NCBI GenBank assembly: GCA_029261835.1
Contig: JAJDAO010000021.1
Span: forward strand, 62,001 to 126,000
Reading direction: 5' to 3'
DNA from: Deltaproteobacteria bacterium
GTDB lineage: Bacteria; Myxococcota_A; UBA9160; UBA4427
DNA length: 64,000 nucleotides
Numbering within the stretch: position 1 is the stretch's first letter; every line of letters begins with the position of its first letter. Under the pieces are notes generated by a model. It was not told the DNA's origin, did no database searches, and saw nothing but the letters and a program-made list of their open reading frames with translations. A program made the position numbers and the translations under genes. Below are positions 8,821 to 17,382 of the stretch, in pieces.

Positions 8821-8850
8821 GGTGCTTGCGCAGTCATTCTCGCAAGCACC
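8821..8850. other. perfect 10-bp inverted repeat between the MerR-TPR gene and selC
   Basis: GGTGCTTGCG and CGCAAGCACC are exact reverse complements with a 10-base loop. It lies 87 bases upstream of the MerR-TPR start codon and 26 bases before selC. There is no T-run on either side, so it is not an obvious terminator; a regulatory site or a processing hairpin of the tRNA transcript is possible. Confidence 0.5.
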
Positions 8851-8875
8851 CGAGATGCTAACATGGTGAGTTCTC

Positions 8876-8974
8876 GGCGGGGTTCCCGTGGCTGGTGCCC
8901 GGCCTCGACTTCAAATCGAGTGTGGAGCGTGTCGCCACGTTCCAGGCGGGTTCGATTCCCGTCCCTCGCCGCCA
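8876..8974 (+). tRNA. selC: tRNA-Sec (anticodon UCA)
   Basis: Selenocysteine tRNA. The anticodon arm is CTCGA-CTTCAAA-TCGAG with UCA at 8911-8913. Bacterial tRNA-Sec features are all present: an extended acceptor arm (GGCGGGG pairs with CCTCGCC plus an eighth, mismatched pair), a six-pair D stem (CCG-GGC with GCCCGG) closing a four-base loop, a long variable arm (8921-8945), a T arm with loop TTCGATT, discriminator G and encoded CCA at 8972-8974. A single bulged T at 8889 in the D stem is unusual. No selA, selB or evident selenoprotein gene is in the window. Confidence 0.88.
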
Positions 8975-9186
8975 CACAGACGCAGAGCGAATGCAAGCGG
9001 CTCGACAACTCCGCGTGCGGCGCACAGTCTTCGCTCTGTCGACCCGCGCGCGGGATCGAGCAACGAAGACCCTTGTGATACACTGGCCAACGTGTCCCGA
9101 ATCAGCGATGCCTTCCTTCCCCGATCTTCATCACAAACAATTCTGCGAAGACAATCACCGCTGGAAGACCATTGACGGAGGAAAAC

Positions 9187-9531
9187 ATGGTCCAGGAGGC
9201 GAATGTGGTGATCCATTTCAAGGATCTGCCCACGGATGAGGCTGTGCGAGACCACCTCCAGCAGCGCTGCGAGCACTTGGCCGGAGAGTTTCCCGAGACG
9301 ACCCATTATGAGCTGACGCTGCAAGCCGACGCGAGCACGGTCGAGGGGAACTGCCATGTGCGCGGAAAGAGGACCAGCGTGGTCGCCCGTGTCAGCGACG
9401 CTGAGAATCCGCGTCAGGCAGGTGATCAGGTTCTCGACAAGGTCGAGCGCGAGCTGCGCAAGGACCACGACAAGCGAATATTCGCGCCACGGCGCAAGGC
9501 GCAGAAGGAGCGCGCCAAGCGGGTGACCTGA
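9187..9531 (+). CDS. hpf: ribosome hibernation promoting factor (HPF/RaiA family)
   Basis: Short-form sigma-54 modulation/HPF protein of 114 residues that binds the 30S decoding region in stationary phase. The fold is visible: VVIHFKDLPTDEAVRDHLQQRC, the ELTLQAD strand, the CHVRGKRTSVVA strand and the terminal helix with DKVERELRKDHDK. It lacks the C-terminal dimerisation domain of long HPF. ATG 9187 is preceded by GGAGGAAA at ideal spacing. A C-terminal basic tail (RRKAQKERAKR) is typical. Confidence 0.85.
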   Translation: MVQEANVVIHFKDLPTDEAVRDHLQQRCEHLAGEFPETTHYELTLQADASTVEGNCHVRGKRTSVVARVSDAENPRQAGDQVLDKVERELRKDHDKRIFAPRRKAQKERAKRVT

Positions 9532-9657
9532 GGGCGCCGAGCAGCGCGCCTGCCCGCCTTGATTCCAGACCGAGAGCGACCGGAATCGGTCTCTGCGGTC
9601 GCGCCTGCGGATGCCGCACACGGGATGCGACCCGATGCCGCGCTTGCTCCGCCCGTT

Positions 9658-10935
9658 TCAGATGCCGCGCCGAAGCGGCGCTGGGCGGCCGAACAGGTAT
9701 CCCTGGCCGAGCGGGATCCCCAGCGACTGGATCGTGGCGAGTTCCTCGCTGGTCTCGATTCCCTCGGCGATGATCTGGGCATTGAGCTTGAGCGCGACGG
9801 CATGCAGCGCTCTCAACAGCTCCTGGCGCGGAGGATCGGTGTCGATCGACCGAATCAGTGAGAGATCGACCTTGATGAAGTCCGGCGAGAGTTCCATGAT
9901 CGCCTCGAGGCTGCCGTAGGCGACACCCGTATCGTCGAGCGCGATGCGAAAGCCGAGTTCGGCATAGTAGTCCCGGGCCTCGCGGAAGATTGCGAAGTTA
10001 TTGATCGACTCGCGCTCCGAGATTTCGAACACGACGTCGTCGGGACGCAGCCGCAGCTCCTCCAGAGTCCGTCTCAGCACGTCTCCACGAAAAGCCGGGT
10101 CGTGAATCGCAGTCGGGAGACAGTTGAGGAAGAGCAGCTTGCCCGGCTCCAGCCCCTTGGCCCCGCGCAGCGCCGCTCGGCGGCACAAGCAGTCCAGCTC
10201 GAAGACGAGCCCGGTCTCCTCGGCAAGCTGAAAGAGAGCGACCGGCGAGTGGAAGTCCGTGTCCCAAGGCCCGCGTACCAGCGCCTCGAACCCGATGACT
10301 TCGCGGGTCGTGATGTTCTCGATCGGCTCGTAGAGGATCGTCACGTTCTCCGACAGGACGACGTCGGTGAGCTGCTTCTCGCGATTGCGGGCCTCGATTC
10401 GCGCGTTGAGCTCGGCATCGCGCCTGGCCGCCTGGAGAACCTGCCGCACCTGCCTCTCTTCACGAACGGCGTGGTTGTGGAAGATCAGCGCCTGCCCGAC
10501 CGGCATCACCGGTGCCTCTCTCTGATAGGGGTAGACGACCCTGTTGCCGGCCTGCTCGAGCTTGGCCCTCAGCGAGTCGGCAATCGCACCGAGCTGTTCC
10601 CGGTAGAAGGCGTCGTGACCGCGGGGGCGAAACATGAAGATCACAACCTGATCCGTGTCCAGCTCATCGGTGACAATCAGGTCGTCGCACGCGAGTTCGC
10701 TGTGGCAGGCTTCGAACACCAGGCTGCAGAGTTCCTTGCGAGCGCCCTGGAAGGCCTCGACACCGTAGTCTCGTTCGATCGGCGCCAAGGCTGAAGTATC
10801 CACGAGTACGAGACCCAGGGCGCCGTTCTCTCGCAGCCGGTTCGAGATCGGCTCGATCTCGTCCGCGTAGCTGCGCACGACGCCCGACCAAGCTGGGCGG
10901 CTCTCCGCACTGGGATTTTCGAGGGCTTCGCTCAC
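9658..10935 (-). CDS. EAL-domain cyclic-di-GMP phosphodiesterase with degenerate N-terminal GGDEF-like region
   Basis: C-terminal EAL domain (about residues 185-425) has the catalytic set: FEALVRG (EAL), LNCLP (Asn), FEISERES (Glu), IALDDTGVAYGSL (Asp pair), FIKVDLSLI (Lys), IIAEGIET (Glu) and GQGYLFGRP (Gln), so hydrolysis of cyclic-di-GMP is likely. The N-terminal part (about 30-140) resembles a GGDEF fold without GGDEF (DELDTDQVVIFMF). No transmembrane segment. I choose GTG at 10935 (VSEALENPS); the frame is open further into the uvrA tail. It lies 40 bases downstream of uvrA in the same direction. Confidence 0.82.
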   Translation of the reverse strand: MSEALENPSAESRPAWSGVVRSYADEIEPISNRLRENGALGLVLVDTSALAPIERDYGVEAFQGARKELCSLVFEACHSELACDDLIVTDELDTDQVVIFMFRPRGHDAFYREQLGAIADSLRAKLEQAGNRVVYPYQREAPVMPVGQALIFHNHAVREERQVRQVLQAARRDAELNARIEARNREKQLTDVVLSENVTILYEPIENITTREVIGFEALVRGPWDTDFHSPVALFQLAEETGLVFELDCLCRRAALRGAKGLEPGKLLFLNCLPTAIHDPAFRGDVLRRTLEELRLRPDDVVFEISERESINNFAIFREARDYYAELGFRIALDDTGVAYGSLEAIMELSPDFIKVDLSLIRSIDTDPPRQELLRALHAVALKLNAQIIAEGIETSEELATIQSLGIPLGQGYLFGRPAPLRRGI

Positions 10936-10975
10936 GTCGAGCCTATCGACCACCCCGCACCCGGGATTTAGGGGG

Positions 10976-13828
10976 CTATGGGCGCCGATCGCGGAGCGCG
11001 CTGCCGGTGTGGGATTCGGGCACCTGGGCGACCTCATCCTGTGTCCCCATGGCCACGATCCGCCCCCCGCCGGGTCCCCCGTCCGGCCCCAGATCGATGA
11101 TGAAGTCGGCTCGCCGAATCACGTCCAGGTTGTGCTCGATCACGATCACGCTTCCGCCGCCGTCGATCAGCTCGTCCAGGCACCTCAAGAGCACCTGAAC
11201 GTCCGCCGCATGAAGGCCGGTCGTCGGCTCGTCCAGCACGAAGAGCGCGCTCGCCTCGCGCCCGGAGAGCGCCAGCGCCAACCGCACGCGCTGGTGCTCG
11301 CCACCCGAGAGCGTCGAGAGCGGCTGCCCCAGCGTAAGGTATCCGAGCCCGACCTTCTGGAAGGGCTCCAGCCGAGCCGCAACCCTCCTCTCGGAGGCGA
11401 AGATCTCAGCCGCCTCGTCGATGGTGAGTGCCAGCACATCGACGATCGAGCGACCAGCCAGCTGAACCTCGAGCACCTCACGCCGATAGCGAAGCCCACC
11501 GCAGTCGTCACACGGCACACGAACATCGTCGAGGAACTGCATGTCGATCACCACTTCACCCGCTCCCTCACAGGTATCGCAGCGACCACCCGCCACATTG
11601 AACGAGAACCAGCCCGGACCCACCCCCAGCGCTTTGGCCTGGCGGGTAGCGGCGAAACACTGACGAATACCATCGAAGGCCTTCGAGACCGTCGCCGGGT
11701 TGGACCGCGGGCTACGCACGGCGGGCGTCTGATCAGCCACGACCACGGCATCCAGCAGCTCTGCGCCCTCGATGCTGTCGCAGGCTCCCGGGCTCTCGCG
11801 CCAGCGCGCGTGCCCGACCAGCGGGCGCGGAGGCATTCGGCCAGGGCCCTTGCCGTGCGAGCCTCTTGCCCGCGCCGAGGTTCGCTCACTGACCAGATTC
11901 CCCACCACTACCGATTTCACGAGGGTCGACTTCCCGGCACCCGAGACGCCGGTCACCACCACCAGGCAACCCAGCGGGATTTCGAGACTCAGGTCTCGCA
12001 GATTGTTCTCGCGCGCCCCACTCACGCGCAGCACACCGCGAGCGCGCCCAGCTCGCGCGGGCACGGACTCGGCAACCTCGAACTCGCCACGCAGTAGGCG
12101 GCCCGTCTGCGAGTCGAGCTGCGACTTCACCTGCTCGAGGTCGCCCTCGACCATGAGCCTGCCGCCGTTGCGTCCAGCGCCGGGCCCGAGGTCGATCACG
12201 TGATCGGCCGCCGAGAGGATCTCGAGTGCGTGCTCGACCACAACCACCGTGTTGCCCTGATCGCGAATCGCCAGCAGCACCTGTAGCAGGCGATCCATGT
12301 CTCGCCGGTGCAGACCGATCGAAGGCTCGTCCAAGACATAGAGGGCCGCAGTCAGCCCGCCGCCCAGCGCTGTCGCGAGCTGGATGCGTTGAGCCTCTCC
12401 ACCCGAGAGGCTCCGCACCTGGCGGTCGAGCCCCAAGTAGCCCAACCCGACGGCCTCTGCCGTCGCCAAGCGGGTGAGCAGCGTCTTCAAGAGGCGCCCG
12501 GCGCGTGCTCGCTGCCCCGCGTCGAGCTTCAGGGCGCTGAGCCACTCGAGCAGCTGGCCGACGGTGAGTCGGCTGAGCTCGCCCAAATTGCGGCCAGCCA
12601 GCTCCACCGCGAGTGCGTCCCGACACAAGCGCATGCCGTCGCACTCCCCACAGCGCACGAAGCGACGATAGCGAGCGATCAGAACCCGGGCCTGAACCTT
12701 GTAGCGCCGACTCTCGAGCCACTCGAAGAAGCCCCGCACGCCGTACCATTCGCCACCGTCCCCCTCTTGCACGAAGCGCCTCTGCTCGTCGTCGAGAGCG
12801 CGGTACGGCACATCGGTTGGCACACCGCGGGCGCGACAGGCCGCCAGTAGATCACGCTGCAGCGCGCGACCCATCGGCGTGGCGAAAGGAGCAATCGCGT
12901 GCTCCTCAAGACTTCGTTCGGGCTCCGGAACGACGCGATCTAGATCAATCTCCGCCGTGCGCCCGAAGCCTTGGCAGGCCGAGCACGCCCCGAGCGGGCT
13001 GTTGAAGGAGAACAGGCTGGGCTGTGGTGTCGGGAATCGGCGGCCGCAGCCATCGCATGCGAACCCCTCGCAGAGGCGCACGCGCTCACCAGAGCCGTCC
13101 ACGACTACGACTTCTCCCTCACCCTGCGCGAAGGCCAGCTCGACCGCCTCGAGCAATCGCACGGCCGCGCCGCTCTTCCGGTCGTCACGCAGTACCAGAC
13201 GATCGAGCAATACGAGCGATCGGTCACACAACGGCTCGAGCTCGTCATCCGCAACCTCGACGAGGTCCAGTACCTCTCCAGCGACATCGAGGACTCGCGC
13301 GAGGCCCGCCCCAACCAGCCTCTCCCGCAGCAAGCGAGCACTCTCTCCCGCGTGCCGGATCAACGGCGCTGCGAGATGGATGCGCTGGCCCACCCAGCGC
13401 CGCGCGATTCGATCGGCCACGGCCCCCGCGGTCCCCGGCTCCACGCGGCGATCGCAGTCGAGACAGCGGGTGCCACCGATCTTGGCAAAGAGCAGGCGTA
13501 GGTGATCGAGGATCTCGCTCGCCGTGCCAACCGTACTGCGGGCGCTGGTGACGCGATTGCGCTGCTCGATCGCAATGGCGGGAGGCAGTCTTGAAATCCC
13601 GTCGACCTGCGGACGCGGCAGACGCTCGAGGAACTGCCTTGCGTAGGTGGAGAGAGAGGTGATGTAGCGTCGCTGACCCTCTGCGTACAACGTGTCGAAG
13701 GCAAGCGTGGACTTGCCCGATCCCGACACGCCGGTGACGACGGTCAGCGAACCGAGCGGAATTCGACAACTCACGCCCTGCAGATTGTGTGAGCGCGCGT
13801 TGTCGATCCGTATCTCACTCTGAAGCAT
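10976..13828 (-). CDS. uvrA: excinuclease ABC subunit A
   Basis: DNA-damage recognition ATPase of nucleotide excision repair. Two ABC modules are complete: first Walker A VVTGVSGSGKSTLAFDTLY near residue 35 and first signature SLSGGEAQRIQLATALGGG; second Walker A VTGVSGAGKSTLVKSV and second signature TLSGGEHQRVRLALALSG. Zinc modules are CDGC/CSAC around residue 260-290 and CDTC/CDDC near 720-750. At 950 residues the length is standard. Start ATG at 13828. No UvrB or UvrC in the window. Confidence 0.95.
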   Translation of the reverse strand: MLQSEIRIDNARSHNLQGVSCRIPLGSLTVVTGVSGSGKSTLAFDTLYAEGQRRYITSLSTYARQFLERLPRPQVDGISRLPPAIAIEQRNRVTSARSTVGTASEILDHLRLLFAKIGGTRCLDCDRRVEPGTAGAVADRIARRWVGQRIHLAAPLIRHAGESARLLRERLVGAGLARVLDVAGEVLDLVEVADDELEPLCDRSLVLLDRLVLRDDRKSGAAVRLLEAVELAFAQGEGEVVVVDGSGERVRLCEGFACDGCGRRFPTPQPSLFSFNSPLGACSACQGFGRTAEIDLDRVVPEPERSLEEHAIAPFATPMGRALQRDLLAACRARGVPTDVPYRALDDEQRRFVQEGDGGEWYGVRGFFEWLESRRYKVQARVLIARYRRFVRCGECDGMRLCRDALAVELAGRNLGELSRLTVGQLLEWLSALKLDAGQRARAGRLLKTLLTRLATAEAVGLGYLGLDRQVRSLSGGEAQRIQLATALGGGLTAALYVLDEPSIGLHRRDMDRLLQVLLAIRDQGNTVVVVEHALEILSAADHVIDLGPGAGRNGGRLMVEGDLEQVKSQLDSQTGRLLRGEFEVAESVPARAGRARGVLRVSGARENNLRDLSLEIPLGCLVVVTGVSGAGKSTLVKSVVVGNLVSERTSARARGSHGKGPGRMPPRPLVGHARWRESPGACDSIEGAELLDAVVVADQTPAVRSPRSNPATVSKAFDGIRQCFAATRQAKALGVGPGWFSFNVAGGRCDTCEGAGEVVIDMQFLDDVRVPCDDCGGLRYRREVLEVQLAGRSIVDVLALTIDEAAEIFASERRVAARLEPFQKVGLGYLTLGQPLSTLSGGEHQRVRLALALSGREASALFVLDEPTTGLHAADVQVLLRCLDELIDGGGSVIVIEHNLDVIRRADFIIDLGPDGGPGGGRIVAMGTQDEVAQVPESHTGSALRDRRP

Positions 13829-13868
13829 GGGAGTCCGGCGACCCGACGGCGCGCGCGCCTTTCACGGA

Positions 13869-14216
13869 TTACTTGGGCTGAGCGGGTGCTGCGAAGAGCT
13901 TGCGCAGCTCGAGCGCCAGAGCGAGGTCCCCATCCACGCGCAATCGCTCGGCCATGAAGAGCATGTCGGGGTTTTCACGTCCGGCCAACAGGCCAAAGAA
14001 GTCGGCAGCACTCAGCCGGAAGACAACATCGGCGGGTGTGTCGCAGCCCTGTCTCGCACTGAGTTGCCCGGCGTCGATAGAGAGCCGAAAAGTACCGCCG
14101 GCCTCGCCGGCCAGCTCGATCTGGTAGGTCACACACATATCCCGCGCGACCTCTGGGCGAAACCCGTCACGCAGCCACTCGAGGGCCTCCTGAATCGAGC
14201 TCGGTTCCCGTGCCAT
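13869..14216 (-). CDS. SCP2 sterol-binding domain protein
   Basis: Free-standing SCP-2 lipid-binding domain of 115 residues. Family features: CVTYQIELAGEAGGTFRLSI, then ADVVFRLSAADFFGLLAGRENP and a FMAERLRVDGDLALALEL ending. Such small proteins bind lipids, sterols or acyl-CoAs in a hydrophobic tunnel; the substrate is unknown. It sits immediately upstream of uvrA, same direction, 40 bases apart. A link to the steroid cluster 5 kb away is possible but unsupported. Confidence 0.85.
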   Translation of the reverse strand: MAREPSSIQEALEWLRDGFRPEVARDMCVTYQIELAGEAGGTFRLSIDAGQLSARQGCDTPADVVFRLSAADFFGLLAGRENPDMLFMAERLRVDGDLALALELRKLFAAPAQPK

Positions 14217-14324
14217 CGCCGCCTCTCCAGGCTCTATCAGTCACCGTGCTCACGACGCGAATCTCGGCATCCCGGGTCGTGCGGCCCGAGTGTAGAGGGC
14301 GCTTGACTCACGAGTCAATCGCGC

Positions 14325-14669
14325 TCAGCTCTCGCTGCTCCGCGCGTGGCGGCGCGCCATCGAGGCGTAGCGCGGCTTGCCGGCGGCTTCCGCAGCCGCC
14401 GCCAGCGCGAGCCAACGCTCCGCGCCCGGGTCTCGCTGCTGCGCGTCGACCACAGCCTTGAACAGGAACGCGTCACCGCTCTCCACGGCCTCTTGCGCGA
14501 GCACATCCAGCCGCTCCTCTGCGCCCGCCTTTTGGAGAAAAGCCACGGCCTCGGACGCCCGACCATCGTCGACATAGGCATCCGCAATGGCCAGACAGCG
14601 CGTCTCGTCCAGATCCTTCTCGATCAGGTGCCGGCGATCCATTGGGCTGGGAATGATCGACTTCGCCAC
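14325..14669 (-). CDS. small helical protein of unknown function
   Basis: 114 residues, starting with GTG (MAKSIIPSPM) after a clear GAGGAGGGA ribosome-binding site. The protein is almost entirely helical and Ala-rich (ASEAVAFLQKAG, ALAAAAEAAGKPRYASMARR), reminiscent of a degenerate TPR pair. No signal peptide or membrane segment. I do not recognise a family. Gene order places it upstream of the SCP2-domain gene, same strand, with about 110 bases between. Confidence 0.65.
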   Translation of the reverse strand: MAKSIIPSPMDRRHLIEKDLDETRCLAIADAYVDDGRASEAVAFLQKAGAEERLDVLAQEAVESGDAFLFKAVVDAQQRDPGAERWLALAAAAEAAGKPRYASMARRHARSSES

Positions 14670-14754
14670 GCGTATCCCTCCTCGTCACGCTTCTCTGCTC
14701 GGCCGACCATTCGTACGGGGGCTGGCACGCCGCTGCAACCTGCTATCGCTCAGC

Positions 14755-15918
14755 TCAGTAGCGCGGCACGCTCGCATCCACAGTGAGCGACCAGGCCTCA
14801 ATCCCGCCGTCCATGTTCTCCAGGCGGGAGAACCCACGCGCGGCCAACAGCTCGCAGGCTTTCGCGCTCCTGCCGCCGAGGTGGCAGTAGACCACTACCG
14901 GTCGATCTCGCCATTCCGCGATCTCATCCGCACGCCGCTCGAGTTCCGGCAGCGGAATCAACTTGGCGCCGGCGATCGTCGCCTTCTCGCTCTCATCGAC
15001 ACCGCGAACGTCCAGCAGGAGGAACTCCTCAGCGCGCTCCAAGCGACTCGCAACATCGCTGGCGCGCACGTTCTCGGTCGAGGCGACCCTGTTCTCTTGC
15101 GGCTCAAATCCGCAAAAGCCGTCGTAGTCGATCAGCTCGGTGACACTCGGTTGCTCGCCGCAGACGGGGCACTCGGGGTCCTTCTTCAGCTTGAATTCGC
15201 TGAACTCCATCGCCAGAGCGTCGTAGAGCAAGAGCCGCCCGACGAGCGGCGTGCCGATGCCGGTGAGTAGCTTCATGGTCTCCGTGGCCTGAATCATCGC
15301 GATGATGCCAGGCAAGACACCCAGCACGCCGCCCTCGGCACACGAGGGCACGGTGCCGGGTGGCGGAGGCTCCGGGTAAAGGCAGCGATAGCACGGACCA
15401 CCACCGCGCGAATCGAAGACCGTGCTCTGTCCCTCGAAGCGAAAGATGGAGCCGTAGACGTTGGGCTTGCCGGACAACACGCAGGCATCGTTGCTCAGGT
15501 AGCGAGTCGGGAAATTGTCCGTGCCGTCGACGACTACATCGTAGTCGTCGAAGATGGCCAGGGCGTTCTGGGATGCGAGTCGAACCGGATACTGTGTCAC
15601 CTCGACGTCCGGATTGAGTGCGCGAATACGTGCGGTCGCGACTTCCACTTTCGACCGGCCGACGTCAGCCGTCCCGTAGAGCACCTGGCGCTGCAGGTTC
15701 GAGGAATCCACGACATCGTCGTCCACCAGACCCAGCCGCCCGACTCCGGCTGCGGCGAGATACAACGCCAGCGGACAGCCGAGTCCCCCAGCCCCGATCA
15801 GCAACACCTTGGACTCGAGCAGACGCCTCTGCCCTTCTGGCCCCATCTCGGGCAGATTGAGGTGGCGCCGATATCGATCGAACTGCTCCGGACGCAGAAC
15901 CGGGGCTTCTGTACTCAT
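14755..15918 (-). CDS. moeZ: ThiF/MoeB-type adenylyltransferase fused to rhodanese domain (MoeZ-like)
   Basis: Activates the C-terminal Gly-Gly of a MoaD/ThiS/CysO-type sulfur carrier by adenylation, and the rhodanese domain supplies persulfide. Residues 1-255: E1-like domain with LIGAGGLGCPLALYLAAAG, the SNLQRQVLYGTADVGRSK ATP site, VDGTDNFPTRYL, and zinc Cys pairs CYRC and CPVC. Residues about 285-387: rhodanese with active loop CHLGGRS, where Cys is the persulfide site. 387 residues matches MoeZ/MoeBR proteins. It stands alone; no sulfur-carrier gene is adjacent. Confidence 0.9.
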   Translation of the reverse strand: MSTEAPVLRPEQFDRYRRHLNLPEMGPEGQRRLLESKVLLIGAGGLGCPLALYLAAAGVGRLGLVDDDVVDSSNLQRQVLYGTADVGRSKVEVATARIRALNPDVEVTQYPVRLASQNALAIFDDYDVVVDGTDNFPTRYLSNDACVLSGKPNVYGSIFRFEGQSTVFDSRGGGPCYRCLYPEPPPPGTVPSCAEGGVLGVLPGIIAMIQATETMKLLTGIGTPLVGRLLLYDALAMEFSEFKLKKDPECPVCGEQPSVTELIDYDGFCGFEPQENRVASTENVRASDVASRLERAEEFLLLDVRGVDESEKATIAGAKLIPLPELERRADEIAEWRDRPVVVYCHLGGRSAKACELLAARGFSRLENMDGGIEAWSLTVDASVPRY

Positions 15919-15968
15919 GGCCCAACGCTATCCGGCCGGCATCGCTCTCGCGAGCCGACAACGCCAAA

Positions 15969-15992
15969 GCCCCTTCGCCTCGGCGAAGGGGC
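15969..15992 (-). terminator. terminator-like hairpin with perfect 11-bp stem
   Basis: GCCCCTTCGCC and GGCGAAGGGGC are exact complements with a 2-base loop. On the minus strand the stem is followed by TTTGGCG, a short T-run. It lies 26 bases after the stop of the small secreted-protein gene ending at 16019, so it probably terminates that transcript and insulates moeZ. Confidence 0.6.
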
Positions 15993-16018
15993 AGGATGGT
16001 CGGATCTTGTCGTTCGGC

Positions 16019-16345
16019 TCAGTCGTCGTCTTCCTTGGGCGGCAAGACGACGACCTTGTAGGCCTTGCGCGGCTTGTCGATGAATCTCCACGACACCGTC
16101 ACCCAGTCCTTCTTCTTCAGAGCCTTCCAGCTGCTCTTCTCGCCCTCGACGACGGTCGACTCGACGGGAATGAATGACACCTTGTCCCCCTGTCGGTTGT
16201 CGACAATCATCTTCTTCTTGTTGACCTTGTCGATGCGGCCCGAGAACTCCCGCATCTGGGCGGTTGCCAGACTGGACCCGACGAGTGCCGCAGTGGCGAA
16301 GAGAACGGCGATTACAACGATGAGGCGGCGAGCGACCCTCTTCAT
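16019..16345 (-). CDS. small secreted protein of unknown function
   Basis: 108 residues with a clear Sec signal peptide: basic MKRVARR, hydrophobic core VVIAVLFATAALVG, cleavage near SLATAQ. The mature part is a small basic beta-rich domain (EFSGRIDKVNKKKMIVDN, WVTVSWRFIDKPRKAYKV) with an acidic KEDDD end, resembling small periplasmic OB-like/DUF domains. Function unknown. The upstream region carries a triple short direct repeat. It is followed by a strong hairpin. Confidence 0.75.
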   Translation of the reverse strand: MKRVARRLIVVIAVLFATAALVGSSLATAQMREFSGRIDKVNKKKMIVDNRQGDKVSFIPVESTVVEGEKSSWKALKKKDWVTVSWRFIDKPRKAYKVVVLPPKEDDD

Positions 16346-16360
16346 GTTCTGTTGACTCCT

Positions 16361-16390
16361 CTAATCCACACTAATCCACATTAGTCCACT
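16361..16390. repeat. three short direct repeats upstream of the small secreted-protein gene
   Basis: Consecutive near-copies TAATCCACAC, TAATCCACAT and TAGTCCACTT lie 20-45 bases before the start codon of the gene at 16345, on the opposite strand. Regular 10-base spacing places all copies on one DNA face, as in an activator or repressor binding array, but slippage in a short repeat would look the same. Confidence 0.4.
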
Positions 16391-16507
16391 TTCGGATTCC
16401 CCGGGACCGATCCACCCGAGGGCTGATCTCGACTCTACCAGCGCCGCACACGGCACCGGAATTGACCCCACGATCCCCGGTGACTACACCGGTAGTCCAC
16501 GAGTCAC

Positions 16508-16591
16508 TGCCGGAGGCGGGATTCGAACCCGCACGGCCTCGCGACCGGGGGATTTTGAGTCCCCTGCGTATACCAGTTTCGCCACTCCGGC
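16508..16591 (-). tRNA. tRNA-Leu (anticodon CAA)
   Basis: On the minus strand the acceptor GCCGGAG pairs with CTCCGGC. The anticodon arm is GGGGA-CTCAAAA-TCCCC giving CAA, decoding UUG. There is a long class II variable arm and the T loop is TTCGAAT. Length is 84 bases, discriminator A; CCA is not encoded (GTG follows), unlike the neighbouring tRNA-Ala and selC. Confidence 0.93.
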
Positions 16592-16687
16592 CAGCTCGGC
16601 CAGCATACCCCACGGAGACGGGGATTTCCGATGGCCAGCGCGCCTTTGACAGTGCTTTGTCGCCGGGGTAGGCTCGGCCCTCCTCGT

Positions 16688-16763
16688 GGGGCCGTAGCTC
16701 AGTTGGGAGAGTGCCTGAATGGCATTCAGGAGGTCGCGGGTTCGATTCCCGCCGGCTCCACCA
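16688..16763 (+). tRNA. tRNA-Ala (anticodon GGC)
   Basis: Acceptor GGGGCCG pairs with CGGCTCC, D arm GCTCAGTTGGGAGAGT, anticodon arm CCTGA-ATGGCAT-TCAGG with GGC, T loop TTCGATT, discriminator A and encoded CCA at 16761-16763. 76 bases. Divergently oriented from tRNA-Leu with about 95 bases between them. Confidence 0.95.
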
Positions 16764-17382
16764 AACACATGCCGCCTCGGCCAGACCCGCACGAACCAGC
16801 GACCGCCATCAGCCGAGCGCCTCGCCTACTTTCCCCCTTGGGAAGCCCTTGGGCGGAGTGGCACCTCTGATCTCCCGCAACCAGACGCCGGCCCATCGTC
16901 AGCTGTGATGGAAATCATCGCGTGGCCGGGCGGCGATCACCGGGGTCGAGCCTCCAGCGATCGCCCGAGCGCAATCCCCCCCGCTCCAGGTGGCGTCTCA
17001 ACGCTGGACGCATCGGCAATCCGCTGACCCTTGTCGTCGAACAGCGTTTGAGAATAGTCGGGCCTCCGCGTCGCACTGCCATGGCAGTCGCAACTCGTGC
17101 GCCAACAACGCGCCACCAGCTCCGCTTCGAATCACGCTCGGCACTCCGCAAAACGCGAGTTCGAAGCTTTCAAAACCTACGCCGTTTGGTGTTCAACAGA
17201 ACGACGGCAAGAGCGCTGCCGTCCTCGTCGGCCCGCTCCGCCGGGCACGCGCCATTCCGGCCACTCGACCTCGACGCACCTCTCTGTCGCGGGCGTACTG
17301 AGACGATACTTCTCCCGATTGCAGCCGGTCCGACGGAATGCGAGATAGAAAGCCACCCAAAGCACACCGCGGAGATTCGACG
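16764..17382. other. 620-base stretch without a credible gene
   Basis: Reading frames here (for example one across 16922-17386) encode Arg/Pro-rich peptides typical of GC-rich noncoding DNA. I see no tRNA, repeat or clear hairpin array. It may contain the promoter of the kinase-receiver gene at its right end and possibly remnants of an integration at the tRNA-Ala 3' end, but no duplicated tRNA end is visible. Confidence 0.5.

Noticed and set aside
16688..16763. tRNA-Ala as an integration site for the following gene-poor stretch
   Set aside because: No duplicated tRNA 3' end and no integrase next to it; the recombinase-like gene is 33 kb away and appears inactive.
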